37,755 nt of DNA from a candidate division Zixibacteria bacterium HGW-Zixibacteria-1 (GTDB lineage: Bacteria > Zixibacteria > MSB-5A5 > GN15 > PGXB01): positions 1-37,755 of the forward strand of contig PGXB01000037.1 of NCBI GenBank assembly GCA_002838945.1, read 5' to 3'. The translations under genes were made by a program, and so were the position numbers. Positions 17,960-26,945 of the stretch are shown here, one piece after another; within the stretch, counting starts at the first letter, position 1, and each line of letters opens with the position of its first letter. The notes beneath the pieces are model-generated. The model was not told where the DNA came from and made no database searches. It was given only the letters and a program-made list of their open reading frames with translations.

Positions 17960-19960
17960 TTATCTGATTACGGCAATCTTGAATTTCTCGGCGCCTTCAA
18001 TCGAGCCGTTATCAAGTATGACCTGGCAGTAAGCCAGGTAAACACCCGGCGCGACCTTTTTGCCGCTTTGATTGTCAAGCTTCCATCCCACCGAAATTTT
18101 GTCGCCATCAGAAAGAGATCCATTATAGCTTATTACATTTATCTTCTCGCCAGAGATGGTAAAAATATTTACTTGCATTTCTGTATTGACCCCTGACAAA
18201 GATGATGTTGATATTTGAGCTTCAAAAGTCACGGAATCATCGGCGGATTTAACAACAATCGGATTGGGATAAGGTTTGTGAAAATCCAATGAATTAGGAA
18301 ATGAATCAGAAGGCTGATTGCTAAAAATGGCCCCATAATTAAATCCCGTTGGATATTTTGATATAGAAGTATCCGTGGGAGTGGCTATGGCGACCACATT
18401 GCGGTACAGCGAGGGATCAAAATTGAAATATAATGGCGGCCCGGGCGCCAGGGGGCTGAGATCCCGCTGGCTGTCGAGTATAATGGCATCCTGCGCGATG
18501 TTCGACGGGAACGCCACCATGGTAACGGTCCATTTTATTCCCACGCCGCCCACAAAAATAAAGTTAAAGACAGAATCGGGCAACAATGACAGGTTCTGAA
18601 AATTCAAATAGTGAGCACCCGCGTTCTGCGGAAGATTACCCTTATAGTAGGTTAAAGGTGTGCCATTACCAAGTAAAAAGGTCGTACCGTCGATGGTTGT
18701 ATCCATCCAGGGCCAGCGCATCTGAAGCGGGTAAAAGTCATATCTTGCAAAATTAAGATAGGCGCTGTCGGGAGGCATCGGGTAATTAGCCGCCTCCGAA
18801 AAACCATAACCCGCCGGGGCCCGTGCCGCCCTGGTACCGGTGAATAAATTCCAAACTTCGAATTCGTTAAAGGCCCTTTGGAAATCATATTGATTGGTGG
18901 TATCCCATTTGAGCGGGTCGCTGGTGAACTCGATCAAGGCCCTGTCAATCGCCTGCAAAAATTGAGATCCGGTCCGCTCGGCACATATCTCCCAAATATC
19001 TCTGACCAGCGAAGTATCAAATTTTTCCGATAAATAAAGTGGGAAGACGACACAGCCATACTGATGCACCGTGTTGACAGGATATGTTGCGTATTGAAGG
19101 CCATACCAGGGATAATTGTAATAATAGGGAAGATAAGCATAGTAATCATTGATATTGTCATAAGCTATTTCTTCCATCCAGGTTGCGGTCATTTCCCACC
19201 AGGGGACGAATTCATAACCGGCGTGAGACTCAAACTCGGTGGCATCCATCCCATAATGAATGGTGTGGAAAAATTCATGGGCGATGGTCACCCGGGCGGC
19301 ATCCAATCGTCTTTCCATCTGGGAACTCAGGTTGTACGGCCAGAAATTATAGTCGTTGTCGATTTCTATGTAGGATGTATATGATTGGAACGTGACCTGC
19401 GCTTCATACCAGGTGATACCGTAGTACTGAGAGGGCAGCGCTATAATATAAATATCTTTGAGAGAATCGCCGCCGTTGATGCCGTCGGCCGGCGGGGCCG
19501 GGTAACCCATCTGATTTACTTCCAATTCCCAGACCGAATCGGCGATATCGGCGATTTTATTGACATAATCCGGAATACCGTCAGTATTGGCATCGATCAA
19601 CGGGTAAAGCACGGCGTCAGTCCCGAGCGTCGCGTAATGCACACGAATATAACCTTTTGGGGAAACATAGGAGTAGGGAAGATTGGGGCGAGCCGCAAGA
19701 GAGGCGGCAATGGCGGCGTACTTGCCCGTGAAATTATCTCGGTTGTTCATCAGATTGAGAGCCAGTTCGGTTCCGCAGCGCGGCAATGTTTCGCCCTCGA
19801 GAGATGCGGGGATCGGGCCCTCTCCGCGTATATATAAATAATTCTCAATTAATTCCTGCTGCTGCTGTTCACTGAGAGCCCCGGAATATGCCGATTGCCC
19901 GATGCCCCAAAACAGCGCGATTAATAATAGGAAAACCAGTTTTTTCAAAGCAAACCTCAA
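17960..19960 (-). CDS. Secreted zinc metalloprotease-like protein with FlgD/T9SS-type C-terminal domain
   Basis: The product has 666 residues and begins at a TTG codon (19960) overlapping the stop of the PHP gene (TTGA); no ATG is available nearby. A signal peptide covers residues 1-26. A zinc-binding HEFFH motif in TIAHEFFHTIHYGMDA, followed by an acidic WWEMTATWMEEIAYD segment, fits gluzincin-type peptidases of the MXAN_6640-like putative metalloprotease group. The middle is rich in Tyr/Trp. The last 90 residues (HKPYPNP start, W-K-L-D-N, VAPGVYLAYC) match the FlgD-like Ig domain used as a C-terminal sorting or anchoring module in FCB bacteria. It probably acts outside the cell. Its place between cytoplasmic enzymes and an uptake pair is unusual. 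Confidence 0.82.
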   Translation of the reverse strand: MRFALKKLVFLLLIALFWGIGQSAYSGALSEQQQQELIENYLYIRGEGPIPASLEGETLPRCGTELALNLMNNRDNFTGKYAAIAASLAARPNLPYSYVSPKGYIRVHYATLGTDAVLYPLIDANTDGIPDYVNKIADIADSVWELEVNQMGYPAPPADGINGGDSLKDIYIIALPSQYYGITWYEAQVTFQSYTSYIEIDNDYNFWPYNLSSQMERRLDAARVTIAHEFFHTIHYGMDATEFESHAGYEFVPWWEMTATWMEEIAYDNINDYYAYLPYYYNYPWYGLQYATYPVNTVHQYGCVVFPLYLSEKFDTSLVRDIWEICAERTGSQFLQAIDRALIEFTSDPLKWDTTNQYDFQRAFNEFEVWNLFTGTRAARAPAGYGFSEAANYPMPPDSAYLNFARYDFYPLQMRWPWMDTTIDGTTFLLGNGTPLTYYKGNLPQNAGAHYLNFQNLSLLPDSVFNFIFVGGVGIKWTVTMVAFPSNIAQDAIILDSQRDLSPLAPGPPLYFNFDPSLYRNVVAIATPTDTSISKYPTGFNYGAIFSNQPSDSFPNSLDFHKPYPNPIVVKSADDSVTFEAQISTSSLSGVNTEMQVNIFTISGEKINVISYNGSLSDGDKISVGWKLDNQSGKKVAPGVYLAYCQVILDNGSIEGAEKFKIAVIR

Positions 19961-20784
19961 TCTTTAATTTTTACCTTTGTTTTCATGGCAGAAAGAAGAT
20001 CATATGGAGCCGGCTGTGATCCAATTGCGCCGTACTTACCCTCCCGGCCGTGATAATCCGAACCGCCACATCCCAGGATCAATAATTTTTCCGTCAGTTT
20101 GGAATAGGCCTTAATGTGGGTGCTAAAGTGATAAGGGTGATAGATTTCTATTCCGTCAAGTCCATAACCGACGAACTCCCTAATATATTTCGAGGCGCCC
20201 GCGATGCGCGGGTGCGCCAGGAAGGCCAGCCCTCCGGCGGAATGAATCAGGTCAATCGCATCCTTGGGCGTTAAATTTGCCTTTGGAATATAGGCCGGCT
20301 TTTCCAGACCTATGTATTTTATGAAGGCTTCATCCATATTGTTTACCGCTCCGGCCTGGACCATGGCATTGGCCACGTGGGGACGGCCTATGGCCGATTT
20401 CCCGACAATATCGATTACCATATCCAGAGGTATATCTATTCCCAGCTTCCTTAACTCTTGTAACATCAAAGCCCCTCGCTGGTTCCGAATTTCTCTGAAT
20501 CGCTCCAGTTCCGAGGCCAGAAAAGCAGAATTGGGATCAAAAAAATATCCGAGAATATGTAAATCCTCACCACCTTTACCGGCCGATAATTCCACCCCCG
20601 TTATTAATTCAGGGTCACCTTCCTTCAGCAACTCTCGCGCTTCAAAGTAGGCTCCGGCGTTATCGTGATCGGTAATGGAAAAGGCGGCCAGATTTTTTTC
20701 GCGTACCTCATTTAAAATTTCAGCCGGCGTCTTGATACCGTCCGAATAAGTCGAATGTATATGCAGGTCGATACGCGGAATCAT
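19957..20784 (-). CDS. PHP-domain phosphoesterase (RNase AM/YciV-like)
   Basis: The 275-residue protein has the PHP metal-binding motifs in order: DLHIHSTYSDG at the N-terminus, ITDHDN near residue 40, the glutamate of TGVELSA, FLAHPR around residue 190, and GSDYHG near the C-terminus. This arrangement and length match the RNase AM (YciV) group, which act as 5'-to-3' exonucleases on short RNA and as 3',5'-nucleoside bisphosphate phosphatases. It is cytoplasmic. It abuts the upstream formiminotransferase gene with no spacing and overlaps the downstream protease start by 4 nt, so it is in the middle of the operon. Histidinol phosphatase is the other PHP activity to consider, but lengths and motifs fit RNase AM better. 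Confidence 0.85.
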   Translation of the reverse strand: MIPRIDLHIHSTYSDGIKTPAEILNEVREKNLAAFSITDHDNAGAYFEARELLKEGDPELITGVELSAGKGGEDLHILGYFFDPNSAFLASELERFREIRNQRGALMLQELRKLGIDIPLDMVIDIVGKSAIGRPHVANAMVQAGAVNNMDEAFIKYIGLEKPAYIPKANLTPKDAIDLIHSAGGLAFLAHPRIAGASKYIREFVGYGLDGIEIYHPYHFSTHIKAYSKLTEKLLILGCGGSDYHGREGKYGAIGSQPAPYDLLSAMKTKVKIKD

Positions 20785-22311
20785 CTATATTTTACTTTCA
20801 ACGATTTTTCTGACTTCTTCCGCCAGCCTGTCGCTCGCCTCTTTCAGAACTTTTATCTTGCCGGTCATCTCATCGACAAACATCTGGTCCCCGAACCCGC
20901 CGATGTTAATCCTGACATTATATATGGCGCCCTCGATGGCCGCCTTGGCCATAAGAGCCGCCACTCCGGCATCCGATACCGAATTCACATTGCCTTTTTC
21001 CGCGACCACTTTGATCAATTCGAGTATTTTCAGCGCCAGCCCGGCTGTTTCAAGAGGCGTTCTGGCTGCGATTTTGGTCGCATCGAAAATCGCCTTATCG
21101 CGACGGGCGATTTCCTCATCATTATCTTTAGGCAGCTTGCGTGCGGCCATCACCTGGTCAAAAGCCTCACCGTCCTTAACAATCATTTCCTTCAACTGTT
21201 CACGAAGCACTTCGGACTTTTCCAGAATCTCCTTGAACTCATCTTCGACATCAGCATACTTTTTCTTGCCGATCGTCAGGCGGCAAACCATCGAACTCAG
21301 AGCGGCGCCGAGAGTTCCTGCGGCCGCGGCTACGGAACCGCCTCCCGGGGTCGGGGTCTTGGCGGCGACTTCATTGTAGAAGTCGGAAGTACTGGATTGA
21401 GATGTGCCGCCCATTTGCCGTAATTTTTCCTCGAGAACCTGAGCCACGGTAAAATTTTCGAGCTGAAGGTAGAAATCGGCTACGTCCAGCATGGCCTGCT
21501 GTGGTACCAGACCGATAATCTCCGATGACAACACGCGCACGCCATAGCGAGCCGCTTCCGATTTAATTGTCTCGAATACCCTGAAAACCGGGGTTTTTGT
21601 ATAATTAACCAGATTCATTGATACCTGGGTTTGATTGCGTTCCTTAATGGAGAAGCCCATGGCCTTGACAAACCGGTAACCGCCGCGGGCAAAGCGGACC
21701 GCGTTGGCAATTTTCCTGGCGATTGACACACGATTAGTGTCCAGATAGACATTAAATGCAACCAATGGGAAACGCACGCCGATTGCGATTGCTCCCGCTT
21801 TAAGATTCATCTTTGACGGCCCGTAATCGGGCTTGCGGGCGGGATCGGTTTCGATCGAATCGCGAATGCCTTCATATTCGCCCCTTCTGACATCCGCCAG
21901 ATTTTCCCGGTTCGGGCTGGTCGCTGCCGTTTCATATAAATAGACCGGAATCGCCAGTTCTTCGCCGACCCGTTTGCCGAGTTGATTAGCCAGTTCGACC
22001 GCCTCGGCCTCGGTAAAATCCGAAATCGGGATGAACGGACAGACATCGGTGGCCCCCATTCGCGGATGTTCGCCCTTATGTGTCGACATATCCAGCACTT
22101 CCGATGCCTTCTTGATACCCCGGAAACAGGCTTCGACGGCAAACTCGGGCTGGCAGACAAAAGTAACCACCGCTCGGTTATGGTCGCCGTCCATCTCACG
22201 ATCCAGCAGAACCACGGTTTCGACCGACGTAATTTCATTTATGATTTGATCAAGAACTTCTTTTCTTCGACCTTCGGAAAAATTGGGAACACATTCGACT
22301 AATCTGATCAT
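20785..22311 (-). CDS. ftcD: Bifunctional glutamate formimidoyltransferase / formimidoyl-THF cyclodeaminase
   Basis: The 508-residue fusion has the same order as animal FTCD. Residues 1 to about 300 are the formiminotransferase (LVECVPNFSEGR at the start, HPRMGATDVCPFIP, AGAIAIGVRFPLVAFN), moving the formimino group from formiminoglutamate to tetrahydrofolate. Residues about 310-505 are the cyclodeaminase (AAKTPTPGGGSVAAAAGTLG), releasing ammonia and giving 5,10-methenyl-THF. In bacteria these are often two genes. The pathway is histidine degradation to one-carbon folate units, but hut genes are not in the window. The start overlaps the upstream gene by ATGA and the end abuts the PHP gene. 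Confidence 0.95.
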   Translation of the reverse strand: MIRLVECVPNFSEGRRKEVLDQIINEITSVETVVLLDREMDGDHNRAVVTFVCQPEFAVEACFRGIKKASEVLDMSTHKGEHPRMGATDVCPFIPISDFTEAEAVELANQLGKRVGEELAIPVYLYETAATSPNRENLADVRRGEYEGIRDSIETDPARKPDYGPSKMNLKAGAIAIGVRFPLVAFNVYLDTNRVSIARKIANAVRFARGGYRFVKAMGFSIKERNQTQVSMNLVNYTKTPVFRVFETIKSEAARYGVRVLSSEIIGLVPQQAMLDVADFYLQLENFTVAQVLEEKLRQMGGTSQSSTSDFYNEVAAKTPTPGGGSVAAAAGTLGAALSSMVCRLTIGKKKYADVEDEFKEILEKSEVLREQLKEMIVKDGEAFDQVMAARKLPKDNDEEIARRDKAIFDATKIAARTPLETAGLALKILELIKVVAEKGNVNSVSDAGVAALMAKAAIEGAIYNVRINIGGFGDQMFVDEMTGKIKVLKEASDRLAEEVRKIVESKI

Positions 22312-23282
22312 GTCTTTACTCCATGTTCTTTCTTGTTCTCACGCATGTATGATTTAAGACCCCAGGCGAGCAGGGGGATCATGATTTCATGGTGACCTAT
22401 AAAATTGAATCCGTGTCCGCCGTCAGCCGTGGGACGGTTAACGACATTCATCATCGGCCGGTAATGCGCGATCATGTCGAAGTTGGCCGTCGTAATATTT
22501 CGTTTACTCTTGTTCAGATTACGCGAAACGGTCAGCGCTTTCAGAAAAACCTCGGGCAGGACGACCGCAGAACCGATATTAGCCGCAACACCCCCATTGT
22601 CGGCATTTCCAAGGATAGCCGCCAGAATCTTAAAATCCCGGTAGGAGGCTTCGGCGGCAGGACCGGCCCTGAAAGAGCTTTGCTGCTGGACGATGTCCGC
22701 CCCGACCACAAGGTGGACCGTGGCTGGAAGATTCAGCCTTTCGGCCGCCGCGAAAAGGGACGACCCGGCATATTTGGCCTTGCGGAGATTTATGTACTTA
22801 CCGGCGGCTTCCCCCAAACCGATAGATTCTTTCTCCGCCATTTCGACGACATCGCTAAAATATCGCCCGGTTTCTTCGGCCATCCCGAATGACCCGTCCG
22901 ACAAACCTGCCTGGACATCCTCCGAGGTGCGACCGATAAAGGCTGTTTCGAGGTCATGGATCAATCCCGCTGAATTCATGGAAATACCGGTGATTATATT
23001 ATTTTCCATCAAATCGATGATGACAGGGGAGAGTCCGACCTTAATGACATGCGCTCCCATCAGGATCTGGAACGGCCGGTTGTTTCGGCGGGCTTTAACG
23101 ACGTGTTTTATGAAATCAAGAAGATCGGCGGCTTTCAAATATTTCGGAAGACTCTCCATAAATATTTCCGCCGAAAGTTCTTTGATGGGACTGCCGAATG
23201 ATGAAACACGAGCCCGACTCCGGCGCCCTTTAAGTGATACTGTTTTGATTTTTTTCAAATCAGCCTGTTTGAATCTGCCCAT
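22308..23282 (-). CDS. Deoxyhypusine-synthase-like protein of unknown function
   Basis: The 324-residue protein resembles the bacterial deoxyhypusine-synthase-like family: MGAHVIKVGLSPVIIDLM, SAGLIHDLETAFIGRTSEDV, DGSFGMAEETGRY, IGSAVVLPEVFLKAL. True deoxyhypusine synthases use NAD and a catalytic lysine to put an aminobutyl group from spermidine on eIF5A, a protein bacteria lack. The region where the lysine should lie (residues about 265-310, with TTANFDMIAHYRP) shows no obvious equivalent, so the activity is probably different, perhaps homospermidine or another NAD-dependent reaction. It overlaps FTCD by 4 nt and lies 7 nt after the DUF3108 gene. Family assignment is from motif memory, not from a search. 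Confidence 0.65.
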   Translation of the reverse strand: MGRFKQADLKKIKTVSLKGRRSRARVSSFGSPIKELSAEIFMESLPKYLKAADLLDFIKHVVKARRNNRPFQILMGAHVIKVGLSPVIIDLMENNIITGISMNSAGLIHDLETAFIGRTSEDVQAGLSDGSFGMAEETGRYFSDVVEMAEKESIGLGEAAGKYINLRKAKYAGSSLFAAAERLNLPATVHLVVGADIVQQQSSFRAGPAAEASYRDFKILAAILGNADNGGVAANIGSAVVLPEVFLKALTVSRNLNKSKRNITTANFDMIAHYRPMMNVVNRPTADGGHGFNFIGHHEIMIPLLAWGLKSYMRENKKEHGVKT

Positions 23283-23289
23283 TATAAAA

Positions 23290-24111
23290 TCAGAATTCTA
23301 TGATTTCGCCAAGACTATAGTCGGTCAACTCCGCCGAGATCGAACCGACCAGCACTTTAGATTTCATCAAAACCGGTAATTTCAGTCTGTCATCGGTCAA
23401 CCATACTTTGAGCCGCCCTTCGTGCTTGAAAATGCCGGATGTCATGAGAAGCGGTTCGACCACGATACAATCAAAAGTGCCGGCCTTCACTTTCACCGTC
23501 TCCTTTTGAACTACTCTTACTTCCAAGGGAAAAAGTTCGCCATCGGTGAAATTGTCAATGAACACCGATTCGCCGACTTTCAGCTCCATCGTCCGCACAT
23601 AGTAGAGAATCGAAAGAGCATCCTGGACAAACGGCGCAATCTCCAGGGTGTCGTTTTTATAGACGACAGTATGGTTTTTTTGATCAAAGGCATAGGAGCG
23701 ATCATTCCGATAGTTACCCTCGCGGAGATTTTTCTCGAAGTACCAACTGAATATCCCGACCGCATCGATAATGGTCTCGACCCGGTCCTCGACCCGGTAA
23801 AATGATGAAAAAAATTTGTTGGAATTGGCCGTCGAGACAATCTGGTAACAAGGACGGCCGTCATATTCGATTAATTCCTTCACTTCCATGGTGGCGTATC
23901 CGGCATTAATGAATCCGTACCCAATGTCAAAATCGAGCCGTTCACCAAGTCCGAATGCGATATTTTCAGCATACCTGAAGGGCTCGCCGTTCGTATCGGG
24001 GGGAGTCGTTCCGGTCTGGGCAAGGACCTTTCCGGGAATCCCTTTGGTAAAATATAATGCCCCCGAAACCAGGACCAGAACCATAATCGTTATCGCGGCT
24101 ATTCTAAACAT
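23290..24111 (-). CDS. DUF3108 family exported protein
   Basis: The 273-residue protein has an N-terminal hydrophobic segment (residues about 4-22: IAAITIMVLVLVSGALYF) that serves as signal or anchor. A beta-rich domain of the DUF3108 family follows, with GERLDFDIGYGFINAGYATM at its start and LKVWLTDDRLKLPVLMKSK near the end, the latter a hallmark of the family. DUF3108 proteins are periplasmic or outer-membrane-associated lipid-binding-like folds without a settled role. It lies 3 nt downstream of the phosphatase gene, so is tightly co-expressed. No catalytic motif is visible. Confidence 0.85.
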   Translation of the reverse strand: MFRIAAITIMVLVLVSGALYFTKGIPGKVLAQTGTTPPDTNGEPFRYAENIAFGLGERLDFDIGYGFINAGYATMEVKELIEYDGRPCYQIVSTANSNKFFSSFYRVEDRVETIIDAVGIFSWYFEKNLREGNYRNDRSYAFDQKNHTVVYKNDTLEIAPFVQDALSILYYVRTMELKVGESVFIDNFTDGELFPLEVRVVQKETVKVKAGTFDCIVVEPLLMTSGIFKHEGRLKVWLTDDRLKLPVLMKSKVLVGSISAELTDYSLGEIIEF

Positions 24112-24114
24112 CGG

Positions 24115-24600
24115 TCAGAGAATTTCCCCTTTCATTCTGGCTGCTTCTATTATATGCGGCATTATGCGGCCCAGTTCCTCGCCGATTTCAAGAAAAGTCT
24201 GGTTGTACATGTCCAGGGAACCGCCGATAGGATCGGCGATTTCATCGCCGACACATCCCGGATCAGGATAATTTTTCAGGAGATATGTTTTTTTATCCGC
24301 CCCAACATCCATGGAGACGACATTATGGCAATGTTGTGAGGTCATACAAAGGATTATATCGGCATCGTGAACCATCTGAAGTGTCAGCGGGTGCGACCGG
24401 TGGCCTGATATATCGGCATCCCACAGGCGTGATGCTTCGATGGCATAGGTGGTCGCCGGGTAACCAGTGGCGGCGGCCGTTCCACTCGAGTAAACTTCAA
24501 TATTCTTCAGGCCCTGGTTCTCGAACAGCTTTCTCAAACCACCCTCGGCCATAGGTGAGCGGCAGGTGTTGCCGGTGCAGACGAACATTATTCTATACAT
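24115..24600 (-). CDS. Low-molecular-weight protein-tyrosine phosphatase
   Basis: The 161-residue enzyme has the full active site: the P-loop VCTGNTCRSP (Cys-x5-Arg) at residues 7-16 and the general-acid Asp in ADPIGG near residue 125. Length is the family norm. Bacterial members (Wzb, YwlE types) remove phosphate from tyrosine kinases that control polysaccharide export, or from protein arginine. The mannose-1-phosphate guanylyltransferase in the same operon makes a polysaccharide role reasonable, but no kinase is present. It lies 9 nt after the Sua5/TsaC gene, an arrangement also seen in Firmicutes (ywlC-ywlE). Confidence 0.93.
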   Translation of the reverse strand: MYRIMFVCTGNTCRSPMAEGGLRKLFENQGLKNIEVYSSGTAAATGYPATTYAIEASRLWDADISGHRSHPLTLQMVHDADIILCMTSQHCHNVVSMDVGADKKTYLLKNYPDPGCVGDEIADPIGGSLDMYNQTFLEIGEELGRIMPHIIEAARMKGEIL

Positions 24601-24609
24601 ATCGGGTTA

Positions 24610-25245
24610 TCACAATCTCACGATTTTTTTCTTGATCTCTTCCCGCGTAAAGGCGCCCGAACGCAAAATTTTGTATGTATCACAGGAACAGTCGACAACT
24701 GTCGACGGCAGGGCATTCAGATTGCCGCCGTCAAGATACATATCGACCTTTCCTCTGAATATGACCGCGATTTCCTCTATCGTTTCAGGATCGCCGGCGC
24801 CCGAAATATTGGCGCTGGTGGCTGTCACGTTAAAGTCAACCTTATTTAATAACTTGGCGATTATCGGTGAGGAGGAAAACCTGATACCGATTTTCCCGCC
24901 GATGACGATCGGCTCCGGATAGCCCGATTTATCTTTAAGAACCAGAGTCAATGGTCCCGGCAGGAATTGTTGGGCCAGCAACGCGGAAAGCTTGCTTTCG
25001 CATCCAAATTCAAAGATTTCATCATGGCTGCGGACAAAAACGGCACATGGCTGTTTTGGCTTCCGCCCTTTCAACTCATATATTCTTCCCATCACTTTGG
25101 CGTCATCTATTCTGCCAAGCAGTCCGTATTTGGTCTCTGTCGGTGCTACAATAATACCGCCCTTGCTTAGAATCCTGGCCGCTTGATCAATAATCTTATT
25201 GTCCGGTCGGGACTTGCTGATCTTCAGGATATTGAGGTCGCTCAT
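24610..25245 (-). CDS. tsaC: L-threonylcarbamoyladenylate synthase (Sua5/YciO/YrdC family)
   Basis: The 211-residue enzyme makes threonylcarbamoyl-AMP from threonine, bicarbonate and ATP, the first step of the t6A37 modification of ANN-decoding tRNAs. Family motifs are visible: GGIIVAPTETKYGLLGR, KGRKPKQPCAVF, PGPLTLVLK, IGIRFSSSPIIAKLL and TATSANISG. It has only the YrdC domain, without the Sua5 C-terminal domain. The YciO branch, whose role is less certain, cannot be excluded (Lys replaces the usual Val in PTET-V-YGL). The ATG at 25245 has GGAG 7 nt upstream and lies inside the preceding lipoprotein gene, a 50-nt overlap in another frame. Confidence 0.85.
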   Translation of the reverse strand: MSDLNILKISKSRPDNKIIDQAARILSKGGIIVAPTETKYGLLGRIDDAKVMGRIYELKGRKPKQPCAVFVRSHDEIFEFGCESKLSALLAQQFLPGPLTLVLKDKSGYPEPIVIGGKIGIRFSSSPIIAKLLNKVDFNVTATSANISGAGDPETIEEIAVIFRGKVDMYLDGGNLNALPSTVVDCSCDTYKILRSGAFTREEIKKKIVRL

Positions 25246-25828
25246 TATTGGACTCCGTATCTTCAGGGTAAACCTCCAGAGAATCCGTCAGAGGAGGAAT
25301 ATCCTCATCAAATGTTTCCTCGACATTTTGTATATTGGTCGTAACTTTGACAACCCAGGCATTGCTGTAACCGGCCTCGATTGCGGCCGGCAAATATGCT
25401 TCAGCCTCCTCACGTTCGGCGAAATTGCCCACCCTGACTTTATAATAGGGCACTTCATAGTCAAGCCGCACCTCACGATCAAAGACTTCACGGGCTATGT
25501 CCATCTCACGTGCGGCCGGTCCATAAGTATTCGATGTGAATAATTGTATTCGATAAGTCTCAAACAAACCAATCAAAGAATCCGCCGAAACCACGCCCGT
25601 ATCCGAATGGGCGGCGGTGACTCCTTTTGATGAATCGGGGATTGATGCCACGATCGGGTATTTTTCAGGGACAACATCATAATCTGACGGCAAACCCATC
25701 GGATCGTATGGTGTCGTAGCTTTTTCACCAGCCTCCTTCGGCCTGGCCTCATCCGGATGGTCGAATGTTCCATGGCACCCGATCACGGTGACCAGAAGCA
25801 GGGCTGAAAAAACAAAGAATTTCATCAT
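25196..25828 (-). CDS. SPOR-domain lipoprotein
   Basis: The product has 210 residues when started at ATG 25828 (AGAGAG upstream); a more distant start at 25861 would bury the signal. MMKFFVFSALLLVTVIGC is a lipoprotein signal with the lipobox ending at Cys. A low-complexity, Pro/Glu/Asp-rich linker follows. The SPOR-type domain (YRIQLFTSNTYGPAAREMDI, then YYKVRVGNFAEREEAEAYLP and NAWVVKV) would bind denuded peptidoglycan glycans at the septum. The tail is acidic and Pro/Gln-rich and is the part that overlaps the Sua5/TsaC start. It is probably anchored in the outer membrane. Its substrate protein partners are unknown. Confidence 0.82.
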   Translation of the reverse strand: MMKFFVFSALLLVTVIGCHGTFDHPDEARPKEAGEKATTPYDPMGLPSDYDVVPEKYPIVASIPDSSKGVTAAHSDTGVVSADSLIGLFETYRIQLFTSNTYGPAAREMDIAREVFDREVRLDYEVPYYKVRVGNFAEREEAEAYLPAAIEAGYSNAWVVKVTTNIQNVEETFDEDIPPLTDSLEVYPEDTESNNERPQYPEDQQVPTGQ

Positions 25829-25835
25829 ATCTCTC

Positions 25836-26915
25836 TTATAAATACTTCTTGAGACTTTCATCCTGCGCTAATTCCTTGATAACCTGCTTGACTTCATTCA
25901 CTTTTGTCTTATGTGCTACTAATACTATATCATCGGTTTTAACGACGACAAGGTCCGAAACCCCGAGGGTCACGATAATACCTTCGGTTTCATTGTATAT
26001 TGTGGTTTCATATGAATCAGCGACCTTGGCATTACCGATAATTACATTATTATTCATGTCCTTGTTTTTATATCTCTCCAGAGCGTTCCAGCTGCCGACA
26101 TCATCCCAGACCATGTCGGCCTTGATAGCCAGGACATTTTCGGCGTTTTCGAGAACCGCAAAATCAATTGATATCGGGCCGGATTTTTCATAAAGGCTCC
26201 GTCGGGCAGAACTTTCATCACCCGTACCTATTTTCAAGGCATACGCGGCGAGATGATCACTCATATCCGGCTGGCATTGGCATATGGCCGACAGCACACT
26301 GGCGACCGACCAGATAAACATGCCCGAGTTCCAGAGATGTTTCCGGCCGTAATAATATTGCTGGGCAACGGCCACCTTGGGCTTTTCAGTAAAGGAATCG
26401 ACTTCATAAACCGCGATCCCCTCAATCGACTTATACATATCGGCCAGCTTTATATAGCCGTAGGCCGTTTCGGGACGGGTCGGATCGATACCGATAGTTA
26501 TTAATTTGTCTTCTTCGGCGGCAATCTGCGCCCCGACATCGATAATATCCAGAAGTTTCTCAGGAGGTTTGATTATGTGATCGGCCGAAAGGACAATCAT
26601 GACCCCATCAGGATCTATTTTCCGGATATGCTCCGCGGCCAATCCGATAGCCAGACAGGTGTCCCGCCCGAATGGCTCGGCCAGGATATTCTCCGGCTTC
26701 AGGCTGCCGATTTCTTTTAGAATCAATGGCATTATGTCGGCGGAGGTCACAACTATGATTCTCTCGACCGGAATCAGAGGAAGGACCCGGTCAATTGTTT
26801 CCTGGAGCATGGTTTTGTCGGAAATCAGCTTGAGCAGCTGCTTCGGCCTTTCCGTCCTCGACAGCGGCCAGAATCGTTCGCCTCGGCCGCCCGCCAGTAT
26901 GACTCCATAAATCAA
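25836..26915 (-). CDS. manC: Mannose-1-phosphate guanylyltransferase
   Basis: The 359-residue nucleotidyltransferase makes GDP-mannose from mannose-1-phosphate and GTP, for mannosylated or fucosylated surface polysaccharide. The nucleotide-binding signature LAGGRGERFWPLSR, with PKQLL, is at the N-terminus. VLSADHII and FTEKPK (sugar-phosphate contact), then WNSGMFIW, follow. The C-terminal 90 residues form the short left-handed beta helix; there is no fused phosphomannose isomerase, so it is the short form. The start is TTG at 26915, supported by AGGAGG 8-9 nt upstream; no in-frame ATG is near. It is first in an eleven-gene operon with its own strong promoter. Confidence 0.93.
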   Translation of the reverse strand: MIYGVILAGGRGERFWPLSRTERPKQLLKLISDKTMLQETIDRVLPLIPVERIIVVTSADIMPLILKEIGSLKPENILAEPFGRDTCLAIGLAAEHIRKIDPDGVMIVLSADHIIKPPEKLLDIIDVGAQIAAEEDKLITIGIDPTRPETAYGYIKLADMYKSIEGIAVYEVDSFTEKPKVAVAQQYYYGRKHLWNSGMFIWSVASVLSAICQCQPDMSDHLAAYALKIGTGDESSARRSLYEKSGPISIDFAVLENAENVLAIKADMVWDDVGSWNALERYKNKDMNNNVIIGNAKVADSYETTIYNETEGIIVTLGVSDLVVVKTDDIVLVAHKTKVNEVKQVIKELAQDESLKKYL

Positions 26916-26945
26916 TTGGTCACCCTCCTTATAAGCAAAAGTGAT

